Shown piece after piece: positions 33,430 to 45,083 of a stretch of DNA of 64,000 nucleotides. Origin of the DNA: Laccaria trichodermophora (Eukaryota; Basidiomycota; Agaricomycetes; Agaricales; Hydnangiaceae); the NCBI GenBank assembly GCA_018417955.1, contig JACTVC010000010.1, forward strand, positions 446,763-510,762, in the 5' to 3' direction. Made by a program: the position numbers and the translations under genes. The number at the start of each line of letters is the position of its first letter. Within the stretch, counting starts at the first letter, position 1. Under the pieces are notes generated by a model. That model did not search any database. It was not told the origin of the DNA and saw only the letters and a program-made list of their open reading frames with translations.

Positions 33430-36400
33430 TCAGACGCCAAATTGTTGGAAATCGTAGGCATAGTTCAGACCATTGAGATCCGGAGCAGATGCGTGAACCC
33501 AATCTGCCTGCTGAACCCGATTTATAGACCCATCGTCCGTATTCAATGGTAAAAGAAGATTCGGATCACCAATTGAGGTGGACTGGGAAACAGGCATGGT
33601 CAAATCAGGCTGATTCGGCCGTGGCCACCACTCGTACCCCGGATAGTAGGAGGTCGACGCTTCAATGCCAGGAATTTCAAGACCAAGCATATGGGCCATT
33701 AGTCGCGTATTGGTATCTTGTACGCCACTCCCGTTTATGGTATTTTGATCAAAAACGTTCGAAGGAGTTCCAAAGGCTTCACGTTGTAGCAAGTCGGAAC
33801 TCTTTTCCTGACCAAAAGCGTCTTCAGCGGGTCTCTTGTTACGCTCTGGAAATTTTGACGGAGGCGAGGGTGAAATTTCTGGCCCGAGGTTAACACCTTT
33901 TAGTAGTTCCCAAGCTCGCGCCGCGCTTGGCCAAACAATCTACCAATCCTAAGTTGAGATTGGATACAAAGCGGTGTGAGTTTACCTCCATTTCCTTTAA
34001 AGCCGACATGGAACGTTCCAGTCCAAGGGAGGCTTCAATATTGCTTGGTCGTAGTGTCACTGAATTTAATAAGATGAGCGAAGCTTCTAATGATAAAAAC
34101 CAGACAAACGTGTTAGATGCTGCATTAGCCTGAAAGAAGAAAAGTTCAGGTCAGTGCTTGGCAAATTAAAATATGCGTACGCTGCACTGAATAGGTATGA
34201 AGTAAGGAAAGGAGAAGTTCTCTTCAAAGTAAAAGTCTCTCGGTAAACAGTCACTGGAGTGGGGAGTCAGCATGTTCACTTTGAAACTTAAAAAGCGCTA
34301 CCCACCTATAGCACTGATGTGACTAGCAGCAGCCTGGGCGAGATCAAAGGCTCTATAAGCGAAAGTGGATTCTCGAATTGTCTCGTCCGAGCTGGTGTCA
34401 TGAACATGAGTATCAAACAACGATACCTCGAGCCCAGTTACCTCTTCCAGTTTGGAATACTACCAACAAGAGGTCAGTCTTCAACTTCCTGATTGACTGG
34501 CATAAAAAAGCTCACAACGCCCTATGTAGAAGTAAAACAGCTCCCCAATAACGGATGTGCAGCAACAGAATTTGAGGAGGAGGAATTTGTCTTTTGTTCA
34601 CTGCTTGGTATTGTAATTGTTCAGGAAGGGTGATATACCACTGGTCAAGGCGGCTCTCTAGATCTGCGACGATAGCTTGTTTAGAACCTCGGTTCGGACT
34701 TTGTACTGGATAAACTTCGGAGATAATGGACCCAACGATCACAACTATAGAACGTTCAGAGAACAGAAACTGAACAATGATCGTAGAGCTTTACTGAGTC
34801 TCGACGTCGCGCAGAAGCTGCTCATCACTCTTCCTGGAACTGCAGAATATGGCACGGAGTCTGTATGGACCGCTGGCTGCCACAGGTAAGCGTCTTCGAC
34901 CTAGAATGTGTCAAACTTGATATGAAGAACCTTGCATGAAATTACTTACAGGGTCGACATTTGGTAAGGGCTGGTCAAAATCTCCAGCTTTTATCATAAT
35001 TGGCCGACCTGACAGCATTTGAGTCATCGTTTAGTCGCCTACGAGCAAATAGATGCCAACCCATGTACACTGATCCATATCTTCCAAAGATAAGTGGAAT
35101 TAAGTTGAGCATGGAATTTGGATAATTATGCCTAATACCTGTCGGCTAGGCAGCAAGCCCACCATATCTGACGACGAGTTTGGGTTTCTTGAGGCGCGAA
35201 CAGGTCGTGGCCGTGTATCGTCCAATTAGTAGAGTCGCAATTAAGTCCTAGGTCGAACGCCTGAGAGGATAAGGACAGTGGAATCATTGGCAGCGAATAG
35301 TGCCTACCATTCGGATTGCCATGCCTATCGAAATCGGAATGACTGCATGGAATCGATAACAAAAAAATGCACGCACCAATAAATAGCCAGCCTTGCTCCA
35401 TAGAACCTATGACTTGGTGTAAGCTTGAAACGTGGGTATAGATAAGAATCATTGTATTACCAATGCCAAATTCGCGATACCCCAACAGGAGGAGAGCTTG
35501 TACTGTAGAGGGGCGTGAGTGGTGGAATATCTTATCTGAGGCATGGTAAGAAATTGTTTAGTCGTTGAGGGATGCAAACGAACTCAAAATTGTCCGTGCA
35601 TTATCCAGGTAAAAGCAACCACCCTCCCACATTTTTCCCTTTGGGGGCAAGGGGTCGTCACATTCACCAAATCGGGCTGCCACTGCAAACATTGACAAAA
35701 GTAACAACGGAGTGACCTCTTGAGTGGGTTCTGGTCGAGGCGAAGAAAAGGAGGAGCCCATTGGAGAATTCATCCTGGCTCCAGTTGTCTCACTGTAAGC
35801 CACGCATTGTTGAGTGGTTGAAATATAAAGATATGTGACAGGCTCACCCCGTTTTCCTGTGGACCAGTTCCTTATAATGCGCAGCAGTCAAGGCGGAATG
35901 ATGCTTACCTAGTCTGATATTCGGATAGAAAGCAGGATTTGTGAATGACGGGGAAGATCGGGTGAATATACGTAAAGTAAAGCTCAAGGAGCCGGTCCTG
36001 GACAGCAAGCGGGGGTAGTTTGACATTTTCTTGGTCGAGAGGACCAGAGGGAATGCCAATTTTAGCGCCTGGCCAGACACGCGCCATTGGAAGTCTCCTG
36101 AAATCGGACATCAGCCAGATCCTGTCTCTCTCCAAAAAGACACACCATATTCCACCTTCATTGCGATCGTCGGTCCTAAAATTTTTGCTGAGAAGATGAA
36201 GTCCACTAGACTGGCCGTGAAAACGGACCTATATAGAAAACAAATGACTCAGTATTCATACCTCGAAAGTAGGACGTACTTCTTGATGTTCATCAAGGGA
36301 TAACTGGCCTAACCCTTCTGTAGTTTCGTCGAATTCGGCAGCGTCTACATTTGTGTTGGTTGCCTGGATTAGAGACACCGCAATCTCACTAACCTGTAGC

Positions 36401-37422
36401 CGGATCGATTGTGTACATAGAACTCCAGTCGGGGGGAGTAGGAACATTTCCAATAGACTCGTTCAACCGTCTCTTTTGAGAAGCATGTCGTGTGCTATCC
36501 CAGGGGATATTCAAGCCAGAATAAGAACCAAACTTTACAGAAGGAGCGGAAAGGAAAGCCAGTCGACTGGATAAGTTGTCCTGCCATTCTTTTGAAGGAA
36601 CCACTGAGAGGCCGCGATCTAGGGATATAACGTTGTGAGATACGTCAAGATAAAATAAGTAATGACGGGCCTTGACTGGAAGAAACGATTTCTCGAGACA
36701 CCCTTGATTGTCTACGAGATCGAGAAGGGTCGCGGCTGTTATCCGTTTCGCTGCTCCTCAAGATTGATGCAAAAAAATCTTCCTTCGTAGCTCCAGGCAA
36801 CTGACACCTTCTACCAGAAGGACCCTGATATTGGATTGCATGTAAATTTGAACGTCGGAAGGGTGGTGAAAACTAACATATGGACCTAGATCTACTCTCT
36901 CCAATATTTCACGAGCAAGGTCGTCTTGGCGCAATTCAGATACAATGGCTTGCACACGCGAATCTGGACATTGAAGAATAGCACCCAGCAGTGACTCGAC
37001 TTGATGCCATCGCTGCTCTATGGCGTGGATGTAGCCTTTTGGTGGTCCACGCTTGTAGCTGGGTCCTAATAAATGATCGTTTGAGAGAATGCACAGGTCC
37101 GAAAGTCGAGACGTGCTTACCCAGAAAGGTACAAGCTTTCAATGAAACACGAATCAGAATCCGTCGTAATCGAAAAATCCTCCGCTCACCTGTTCCCGCT
37201 AAGGCGCAACTTTTACATTGTGGTTTGTCTCCAGAACCACGTTCACATTTGCTCTTTGTTTTCCTGCATTGGTCGCAAGCTGGATGAGATGGTCAAGGAC
37301 TGAAGGTTGGACGAAAACGTAATGATGGTGATACCTCTACTGCTCCTCTTCCTCAGCATCAACCGAGGATCATCTTGAAGGTTAGCATCATCTTCAGATG
37401 CTTCAGAGTCGCGCCAGTCCAT
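33430..37422 (-). CDS. Zn2Cys6 binuclear-cluster transcription factor
   Basis: Fungal-specific regulator. ATG at 37422 (MDWRDSEASEDD) leads through the linker MLRKRSSRG and an intron into ACDQCRKTKSKCERG, with CKSCALAGTACTF in the following exons; the six cysteines have the spacing C-x2-C-x6-C-x9-C-x2-C-x6-C. The basic linker GPSYKRGPPKGYIHAIEQRW, typical of basidiomycete members, follows. The long middle region carries the fungal transcription-factor domain (LLELYFTYIHPIFPVIHKSC, with RRQIWWACCLADRY further on). The C-terminus is Asp/Asn/Gln-rich and ends YDFQQFGV. The gene has many introns; borders in 33900-35000 are approximate. Its target pathway is unknown. Confidence 0.85.
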
Positions 37423-37696
37423 CTTTTGGAAAAGAAAGCAAGGGAGGACTGGATAGACAATCTGAGACCTCAAAGTTGTAACCACGTGACTCTACGCCAT
37501 TAATATTCGTCAAGCTGCTCACTTACAAAGTCGCATCTTACGAGTACCTTGAGGCGGGTTCCTCGGGCGCTTCGAAGATGGTAGTTTGCACCGTTGTGAT
37601 GTCAAAGATTTTATCTGGTTACGCCATGGCAACTAAATTTGGGGTATGAAAACACTTGTTTCTTGGTATGTCACCTCGTAGATATGATACAACTGG

Positions 37697-38846
37697 TTAT
37701 TTAAGTGGGCTGAAAGAGAGGGGCGCGAGAATGAAGGAGTCCATTGAGTTGGCGAGCTGAGATGTCTGCAAGTACATGCATCCATTTGATGTCCAAGCAA
37801 GAAGCTTCGACACTTACCTTGGAAACAGTCTCTGCCCAACCATCGATCTGCCACGCCTTCTCGCGAGTCTCCTTCCTAGCCTCCAAATTTCTGTAAAAGG
37901 TGTAAGCTTTGCGAAGATGCACAAACAGAAACGCACGGGTATTGCCAGATATGGTGCACTTGATGAAGTCTCCCAACTTGAGAGAACCAGGCTCCAATTG
38001 GGGCAACAAATTTACGGCGTGCTTCAATACCTCTTCGCCTGTCAACAAGTAATGACTTTTCTGTGTCGGTCTATATAGAAAAACGAACCATGCATTCTCC
38101 CATTCTAAAAGAGTTCCAGGCTTCAGCTGATATGTCCTCAATTCAAAAAGTCCTCCTTGAGCATGAGGCGGAGCACTTGGGAAGAAGGCAAATTCCTGGT
38201 TCAACTGGGTCGAACGAGAGGTCAAGTATGGTAACATGGCTTGGTACGTTAACGAGTGCTAACATGACATGTCAAGCCAAAATTCGGCAATGTGAAGGAG
38301 TTGAACATACCTCGGATGTCTTGAGCAAGTTCGTCGTCTTGTCGTATCCGCCATAGTTTTCATACTCGAGAATGTGGACGAATGTATCCTGATCACCGAC
38401 AACAGTCTCCCAACTTCCTGTAAGTTTCACATGTAACCTGGAATCCTCCTGTATTCCTGTATAGTAGCGTTCCCTGCATGCCCATCATGGAAATTCATGG
38501 AGATAAAGCTTCAAAGCTTACGCTGCCTTCTTGTAGTCCTGCAACTTGTCTGGCCTGACTCGGTGTGCTAGAGTTCAATGTTGGCCTGCTCTTTGGCAAA
38601 GAACGAAGAGAGCGTACTTTCAAATCCATGGATATACTTCCCGCGCCCAACAAGTCGTGAATGTTGCATTTTCTCAAAGTCGCCGGCCTCCTTTGCCTCT
38701 GGTGACCCATGTAGTAATGACTGCCAGCCGTGAGTTGAATCAACGCGACAGGATGTGCTCTGCGCTACCTGAACGGATATAAACCTCCTGGTCGATGATG
38801 TGAGCCCACCCGATAGAGCCACCCTCTTGGAAAGTGAGGTAAACAT
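37697..38846 (-). CDS. NIPSNAP family protein
   Basis: Probably mitochondrial. The N-terminus MFTSLSKRVALSGGLTSSTR is basic and hydroxylated, like a targeting peptide. It then reads FISSLLHGSPEAKEAGDFEK, HSRLVGRGKYIHGFE and HRVRPDKLQDYKKAA, the usual NIPSNAP start, and GSWETVVGDQDTFVHILEYE. The second half carries LFELRTYQLKPGTLLEWENA and, after small introns, KETREKAWQIDGWAETVSK. The last exon adds TSQLANSMDSFILAPLSF and stops at 37697. NIPSNAP proteins are linked to mitochondrial function and mitophagy in animals; in fungi the role is unknown. Two ferredoxin-like NIPSNAP halves are present, which is the full family length. Confidence 0.88.
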
Positions 38847-39010
38847 GTCCTAGCAATTTCCGGTGAAAAGGGGTCTAACTCGACAGAGCAACGATGACGT
38901 AAGCGGAAAGTCATTTTGCTATGCAAGTACTTCTGGACTCAATCTCGACCTGTTCTCGACATTGTACAATAATGCCCTTGTAGAGAGTACATGAGTCCAT
39001 ACTCGTGGTA

Positions 39011-39859
39011 TTAATCCATTCTCCCTTTCAACGTGCGGGTCACTACTTTGTCCTTCGTACTATCAACAAACGTAGCAGTTGAGTCAGTGAGGGCAGCTCA
39101 GCAACTAATCCTACTCACATTACATGAACAATGCATCCCCAACCAGAATAAGCATCACGGTCCACTGCATTTAGAAGAGTTTGCGATATTGTCTCAAAAA
39201 GATCTTCTGCTTCTAGATCTGGCTCCCACAGGCCCTCAGCAACGCCATAAAGCTTTGAACTTGCAGTCCCAGCCACAACGAAGTCTTTCGCGAAGTTTAG
39301 ACAACCAATAAGATCAGTGGCCGCAATAAACGGTTTCACGCCCCCTGACGGTGTCTTGGAAAGACCCGCCATGACAGGTTCAACGAAGTATGGGCCGAAG
39401 CGATGTTCGTACAGGGTCGAGGAAACGAGATGGGCAAAGGTTTCTGGTTCAATTTCCCGTTCTTCTTTTATCGTGTACATGTTGACTCGGAATCGAAATC
39501 GTTCACGTCTAATTCATGGATTGAGTTCGGTTCGCTTTCATAACAATGACATGGCGGTCCCACTAACAGTGTTGTTACATCTGTAGCGAGGCCCGGTAGA
39601 CCAAGATAGATGCGATCTGTGATAGGAAATATCTGAAAAGTTTCACGCAAGTTCAAAAAGAAAGGAAGAAAACGAAGATAGAAAAACCTTTTGGAAATTT
39701 GAAGAGATTCCCAGAGCTTGATTTCCAAGACGCAAGTCAGACGCAATCGCAACACAATCCTTCCCAACCATAGCCACGACAGAGCCCCCGTTATACTCCA
39801 TAATAGACTGTATGACGCGTCAGAGTAGTTCGAGGATGAATATTGTGTGAACTGACCAT
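39011..39859 (-). CDS. PUP3: 20S proteasome subunit beta-3
   Basis: Structural, non-catalytic beta-ring subunit of the 20S proteasome. The protein begins [20 protein letters not shown], the conserved start of this subunit. It continues [58 protein letters not shown] and [17 protein letters not shown], and ends [15 protein letters not shown]. The reactive Thr of catalytic subunits is absent, as expected for beta-3. The first coding exon holds only the ATG (39857-39859), followed by a 49-bp intron; conservation of the SIM residues after the Met supports this splice. It is divergent from MOCS1 over 138 bp. Confidence 0.93.
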
Positions 39860-39997
39860 GTTGGCGAGACGAAGAGAGATGAGAGATGAGAGTGTGCTAT
39901 AGTAAGTACCAAATGGTATGACGCGTCGTCGCGTCGAACTGTGATGTTATGTCACGCGTAACACCCCTTTTCCATAACCCTCAGCTTGACCCGAAGA
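39860..39997. promoter_or_regulatory. Shared PUP3/MOCS1 promoter with ACGCGT boxes
   Basis: The 138 bp between the divergent starts contain two ACGCGT hexamers (39921-39926 and 39954-39959). A third (39815-39820) sits just inside PUP3 intron 1, within a perfect 10-bp palindrome TGACGCGTCA (39813-39822). ACGCGT is the core of the MluI cell-cycle box bound by MBF-type factors in ascomycetes. Its role here is inferred only. Confidence 0.4.
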
Positions 39998-42098
39998 ATG
40001 AAGGTTGGAATTTCCCCCAGGTTGTCTAAACGCTCTTTTGCGACCCATTTTCCGAGGGAAACACTTCATAACCGCCAGGTTGCGAAGGTAGTATCCAAAG
40101 CGTACCAGTTGTAAAATGCTTATTTTCGCTCCACTCAGGCGAGGATTTCCCAAATCGATGCAACTGCTCCATTTTTTATCGATTCCTTTCAACGTAAACA
40201 TGACTATCTAAGGATTTCACTTACCGAACGGTGTAACTTACGATGTCAGTTTTTAACTTTGTGTTTTCTTATTGCCCGTTCAGCTACGCTTATTCAGGTT
40301 TCTATTGCATGCCCAGTGAAGGGGTGGAACTGTCGCCTGAGGGGAAGCTACTAACGGACCAGGAGATCATCCGTCTTGCTTCGTTATTTGTAGATAATGG
40401 AGTTACCAAAATTCGCCTCACAGGAGGGGAACCTTCAATCCGGAGAGGGATTCTTGAACTCGTTCGTGAGTAACTTGACTCTTTCCCTCGTATATTCAGT
40501 TCTTACGCTTGGATAAGGAAACCTCCACGCGTTGAAAGATCGTGGACTGGAATCCATTGCCATGACGAGCAATGGTGTTGCACTTCATCGTCGCTTGCCG
40601 CAACTCGTTGAACATGGCCTCATGCACCTTAACCTCAGGTAAGTAGGCGACACACGACAACATGTCTCTTGCCTGACTTGTCACCTCAGTTTGGATACTC
40701 TCGATCCTTTCAAATTTGAACTGATGACCCGTCGAAGGGGCCATGATGCAGTTCTGAAATCCCTTGATGTTGCATTGCGTTCCCCCTTGGCCTCGGTCAA
40801 GTTGAACGCTGTTATCATCAAAGGCTTAAATGATTCAGAGATCTTGGATTTTGTGGATCTAACCAAGGACAAACGCATATCAGTCCGTTTCATTGAATTT
40901 ATGCCATTCACAGGTACTGCCCTCCAGTTCTCGTCAGATTTTCGTCACAGCATATATATTCCTTTTTAAGGTAACAAATGGGACAAAGAGAAAATGATTC
41001 CATCATCAGAGCTGCTCCGCCGGGTTACTGCCCATTATCCGGATGTTACTCGCCTGCTGGACAGACCACATGACACCGCGAAGTCTTATAAGGTTCCTGG
41101 TTTTCGGGGAAACTTTGGCTTCATTTCTAGCATGTCGGACCACTTCTGTAGTACCTGCAACCGTCTTCGTCTAACCGCCGATGGTCAAATCAAGGTGCGT
41201 GGCTCATTTTTACTCAAGACGATTTCTCCATCTTTGAAGTCTGTAGGTTTGCCTTTTTGACCCGAACGAAGTTTCTCTGCGCGACGCTATGAGGGAAGGA
41301 TCATCAGACAAGGAACTCATCAACAAGATTAGTCTCGCAATTTCTGGGAAAAAGGCGAAGCATGCTGGAATGAATGACATCGATGTTACTAAAAATCGGC
41401 CAATGATTCTCATAGGCGGTTGAGTGCTCTTCCCCCCTGTTTGGTGTCTACGATCCACCCCGTAATTTGACACCTGACACGACCACATCACAGCTGGGAA
41501 GCGTCAGGGCCCACGGCTCATACACCGACTGTACAGTACTGGGCCACGGTTAACACATTTGGACGAACACGGGAAGGCCTCAATGGTCGATGTCGCTTAC
41601 AAAACCTGCACCCTACGCTCGGCGACCGCTACTGGCTATATATACGTCACTCAAGTGGCATATGATCTTGTCTTCCGGCGGGACTCTCTGGATATCGCAC
41701 ATGACTCCAGAGAGGCCAAGGCACAGAGGAAGGGGAATGTTTTGGCGGTTGCGCAAGTGTCAGCCATAATGGCTGCCAAGAAGACATCTTCGCTCATTCC
41801 GTTGTGTCACCCGCTCACTCTCTCACATATTAATGTAAATTTCACGCCGGAATTGCCCCAGCCAGGCGTTGGCGGCGAAGACCGTCCCAAAATCATTTGC
41901 ACGGCTCAAGTCACATGCGAAGGCAAAACGGGCGTTGAAATGGAAGCCTTGACCGCCGTCTCAGTTGGTCTATTGACGATATGGGATATGTTGAAAGCAG
42001 TGGCTGGGAAAGAGATGGAAATCGGTGGTGTGATGGTGATAAATAAATCGGGTGGTCAAAGTGGTGATTTTCAACGAGATCGTCTTGACACGACATGA
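39998..42098 (+). CDS. MOCS1: Molybdenum cofactor synthesis protein, MoaA-MoaC fusion
   Basis: Makes cyclic pyranopterin monophosphate from GTP. Eight exons (39998-40087, 40139-40244, 40298-40465, 40518-40638, 40690-40913, 40971-41194, 41247-41418, 41494-42098) join to 569 residues. The start [17 protein letters not shown] looks like a mitochondrial presequence. The radical-SAM cluster motif CNLRCFYC (Cys62, Cys66, Cys69) spans an intron, [16 protein letters not shown] follows, and the second Fe-S motif is [19 protein letters not shown]. The MoaA part reaches MILIG at residue 368. The MoaC part then reads [32 protein letters not shown] and [17 protein letters not shown]. This matches fungal cnxABC and the fused animal MOCS1 product. 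Retention of the last intron would end the protein at a double glycine. Confidence 0.93.
41419..41493 (+). other. MOCS1: MOCS1 intron 7, candidate retained intron separating MoaA and MoaC
   Basis: This 75-bp intron has the donor GTTGAG and acceptor ACAG. The donor lies within a Gly codon (GGC GGT TGA), so intron retention gives ILIGG followed at once by a stop, while splicing gives ILIGAGKRQ and reads into MoaC. Confidence 0.7.
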
Positions 42099-42131
42099 GT
42101 GTTTGTTCTGTAGAAACGTCCTACCCAGGTC

Positions 42132-42636
42132 CTACCCGTGAATGAAATTGGCAAGTCCTCCTTCAATATCTTCATCTACCAATTTTCCCTCTTCTGTGCC
42201 CTGTGCGAAGTTGAGCAGTGAAATTGCTGAATGAGATCGAGTCAACCCACGTCTCGGAGCCGGATGATGGTCGGGATAGACGACACCTTCCATGGCTCTT
42301 GACGGTACACATTCGAAGGTGTCTTCCATCTACGACAACCTTCAAATCGGTTATCTGAAGAGAGGCAAAAACTACTCACTCATGACGGTCGCCTACATAA
42401 ATGATAACGGCATCCAGATCACTGTTCAGCAAGTTGTCGTTCACCAATTGTTCCACACGTCGGCAATCCTTTTGATGATAATTTAGCACAAGTAGTCATC
42501 TGGTTTGTTTTTGAACCTGTACCGGGCACCACAACTGTCCGTCCACAATGGAGGAGTAGAAGACCAAAAACTTCAGCCCGGGAGCTTGTCGTAGAGACAA
42601 CAAGTCAGTATCTTCTTGCAGTGTTGCTAACGGCAT
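42132..42636 (-). CDS. TXNDC17-like thioredoxin-fold protein
   Basis: Small cytosolic oxidoreductase of the TXNDC17 (DUF953, TRP14) group. From ATG at 42636, four exons join to about 116 residues. They read MPLATLQEDTDLLSLRQAPG, FLVFYSSIVDGQLWCPDCRR with the active-site pair Cys37 and Cys40 in WCPDC, then VEQLVNDNL, AVIIYVGDRHEWKTPSNVYR, the cis-Pro segment SIPTIIRLRDGTEEGKLV and the end GGLANFIHG. The WCPDC motif, rather than WCGPC, is characteristic of this group. It lies tail to tail with MOCS1, with only 33 bp between the stops. Confidence 0.9.
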
Positions 42637-43023
42637 TTTGAAATCCAATAACGTTCGCAAAGGTTCGCAATTATGTATAACTATTACGAACTTGCGTTTT
42701 ATAACTCACTTTCAGCATGAATTACTAATTTAACGCTGACTGAATATCGCACCATCTGTACGTGCTAGCTGCGTGCTAGTAACGTACTGAAGTGACGAGC
42801 ACTGGGCATGGGATCCCATAGCGCTCTATCACAAATGAAAGTTTCAAATTTGCATCCCTAGGAAGTTTATTATTGAAGCATTGAACATGTAAGTATGGTT
42901 ACTTAAAATCGAAAGGTATTGGCTGTCCATCGAGGTATAAGCTGAACTGCCCTCAAATTCAACATCTTCAGAAGTCTCTGAAGATGGCTTAACTATTGAC
43001 GATTGAGTCCAATGTTGTGTCCT
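42637..43023. other. Gap between TXNDC17-like gene and secreted repeat gene
   Basis: About 390 bp, holding the promoter of the TXNDC17-like gene and the 3' end of the repeat-protein gene. A local repeat, GTGCTAGCTGCGTGCTAGTAA (about 42762-42782), is seen. No coding structure is visible. Confidence 0.4.
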
Positions 43024-44597
43024 CTAGTATCCATACCCGGAGGAATCGCCTGTGCCATACCCCGACCCGCTTGATGATCCGTACGAGTCGCTTGATGGCA
43101 CGTAAGCAGTGGCTGTGGCTTCAGAGGCACTCGAAAGCGATGATGACACAGAGCCGCTATTTCCAGGCATCATCCACCACTGCGATTTACACTGAGGGTG
43201 GATAATTTTATTATTCCTATGAAGAATAGGCAGAAAGGTGGACCTACTCTACCGAGGCATTCTGATAGGTCTGTTTCCTTCACTCGTTGAACTTCAGTGG
43301 TTGTTGCGGTCGCTGTGGCAAGATAGGTGACGGTTTGGATATGAGTCATGTCTTTGACTTGTGTGGATGTTACTGTATTAAGGACGGTTTTTGTCTGGCG
43401 TAAATGAAATGAATGATAGATTAGCATCCAAAGATAAGAGACATACATTATCCACCGTCTGGGTCTCCACCCAAACACTCGTGATCGTAGTCGGTTCAAC
43501 CATGGTTTGAGTTTGAGTGACAGTCGTGCGATCCGTCATGGTCTCCGTCATAGTGGCAGTCTGAATTGAGGTGATGTGATCTGTGACAGTGGCCGTTTGT
43601 GTCACCTCAATAGTTTTTGTCTGCGTAGGCTGTAAACGAGGAGGCTGAATATAGCTTATGAGAGACTTACATTATCAAGAACTTTGGTTGAAACCCAAAC
43701 GCTCGTAAAAGTAGTGGGCTGAACAACAGTCATCAATTGCGTTCTTGTGACGAAGTTAGTCAGCGTTTGCTGAACAGTCTGAGTGGCAGTATCTGTCGTC
43801 GTATCAGTCTTCGTGTAGACATCAGTCTTCGTCATTGTCTCAGTGGCGGTAAGAGTATGCTCCACGGTCTTTGTTTTATCTACAATTTCCGTGGACACCC
43901 AGACCCGAGTTGTGGGCACGACCATCACCGAAGTGACAACATTTGTTTGAGTTACAGATGTTGTGTCCGTGCGGGTTTCTGTCTCGTGCATCGTCACCGT
44001 AGTTGGGACCACCTGGGTCATGGTCTGAAAGCAAAGTCGGGAAAAATCTAGTGGAAATCGAGGAAAACTCACATCGGTCATTGTTACCGTCATCGTCGCC
44101 GTCGCTGTTGCCGTGACGGTGACTGTACTGGCACCGTAGCCGTTGTTATTGCAGTTGTTAATGTGGCTAAGACAGAATTAATGTAGAAGACATGCATTCG
44201 AGATTTGCACATACTTGATGATTGTTGTTGCGTAACAACCTTCATTTTGCCAACTGTACTAGAAATGTTGTTAATGTACGGTAGAAATATTCTGATTCAG
44301 ACTCACCCAAGATTCCGGACGACATGAACCGTCTGATTGTTTTAAGTAACCATAACTGCATTCCAAAGTTTTATACCCTCCACTCTGGTAGGATGAGTAG
44401 GGCATATAATCGTAGAAATTTGAAGGGGAAGAGGGGGCTGCAGTTTGTGTCGAAGGAGCACCATATCCATAGCCTCCGCTTGCCGCGGTTGCTGGCGGGT
44501 TGCTGCTGGAATCCATTGCCATCACCATCGACACACCGTTGGCAATTTGAGCAGCAGCAGCGCTGACGAAAGAGAGACCTAAAGCAATCGATTTCAT
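43024..44597 (-). CDS. Secreted Thr/Val-rich repeat protein
   Basis: Unrecognised extracellular protein. ATG at 44597 gives a signal peptide (MKSIALGLSFVSAAAAQIA), then a Ser/Gly/Tyr-rich and Cys-containing N-terminal part (TLECSYGYLKQSDGSCRPE, then WYSWQNEGCYATT). The centre is made of Thr-rich blocks in which a unit of the type TTxTSVWVxTxxVDN recurs at least three times, separated by TVT/TAT-type spacers such as TVTMTDVS and TQTVQQTLT. Two of the units end at an intron placed after the same DN. The C-terminus is Ser/Gly/Tyr-rich and ends GDSSGYGY. Thr-rich tracts like these are usually O-mannosylated wall or surface proteins. No GPI signal is seen. Confidence 0.75.
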
Positions 44598-45083
44598 GAT
44601 AAACGAAAGTGGGGTTTCGATGCTGGAAATAATGTCAAGGAGATAGAAGCGGTCTACGCTGTTGTTGATACTGTCTTGCAGTGAAAATTGAAGCGAGAAC
44701 GCCAAGCGTCCTGTAGAATCCTGTAGAACTCTGTAAGCATCATAATGGTTCGCAGGAAATGCCAGCTTACTGACGTCGTAGAAACGGAATAAAGATAAAA
44801 GAGGCTCCGGAGAGGAGAATGCAAAAAGACAGAACGAAAAGAAGGAATGGTAAAGCTAGACCATCGCGCGTCCGACTGTATTTGAGTGATACGCACCTGG
44901 TCGACATCACAGTCCCATCACTTTCTTCGGTTATCAATCAAAACATCACGCTTCTCCTGTCCTCTAATGGTCTGCCAAGCTGTCTCCAAGAGCTGCATGT
45001 GTAAGTTCTATATGTATTCCGTGATTTGTTCTCAATCGCTTCAGTCATATTGTAGATTACCCATGTACAACATCGTACCACAT
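44598..45083. other. Gap between repeat-protein gene and aspartate/glutamate carrier
   Basis: About 490 bp with the promoter of the secreted repeat-protein gene and the 3' end of the carrier gene. Short plus-strand frames (44819-45089) show no domain. I see nothing else. Confidence 0.4.
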
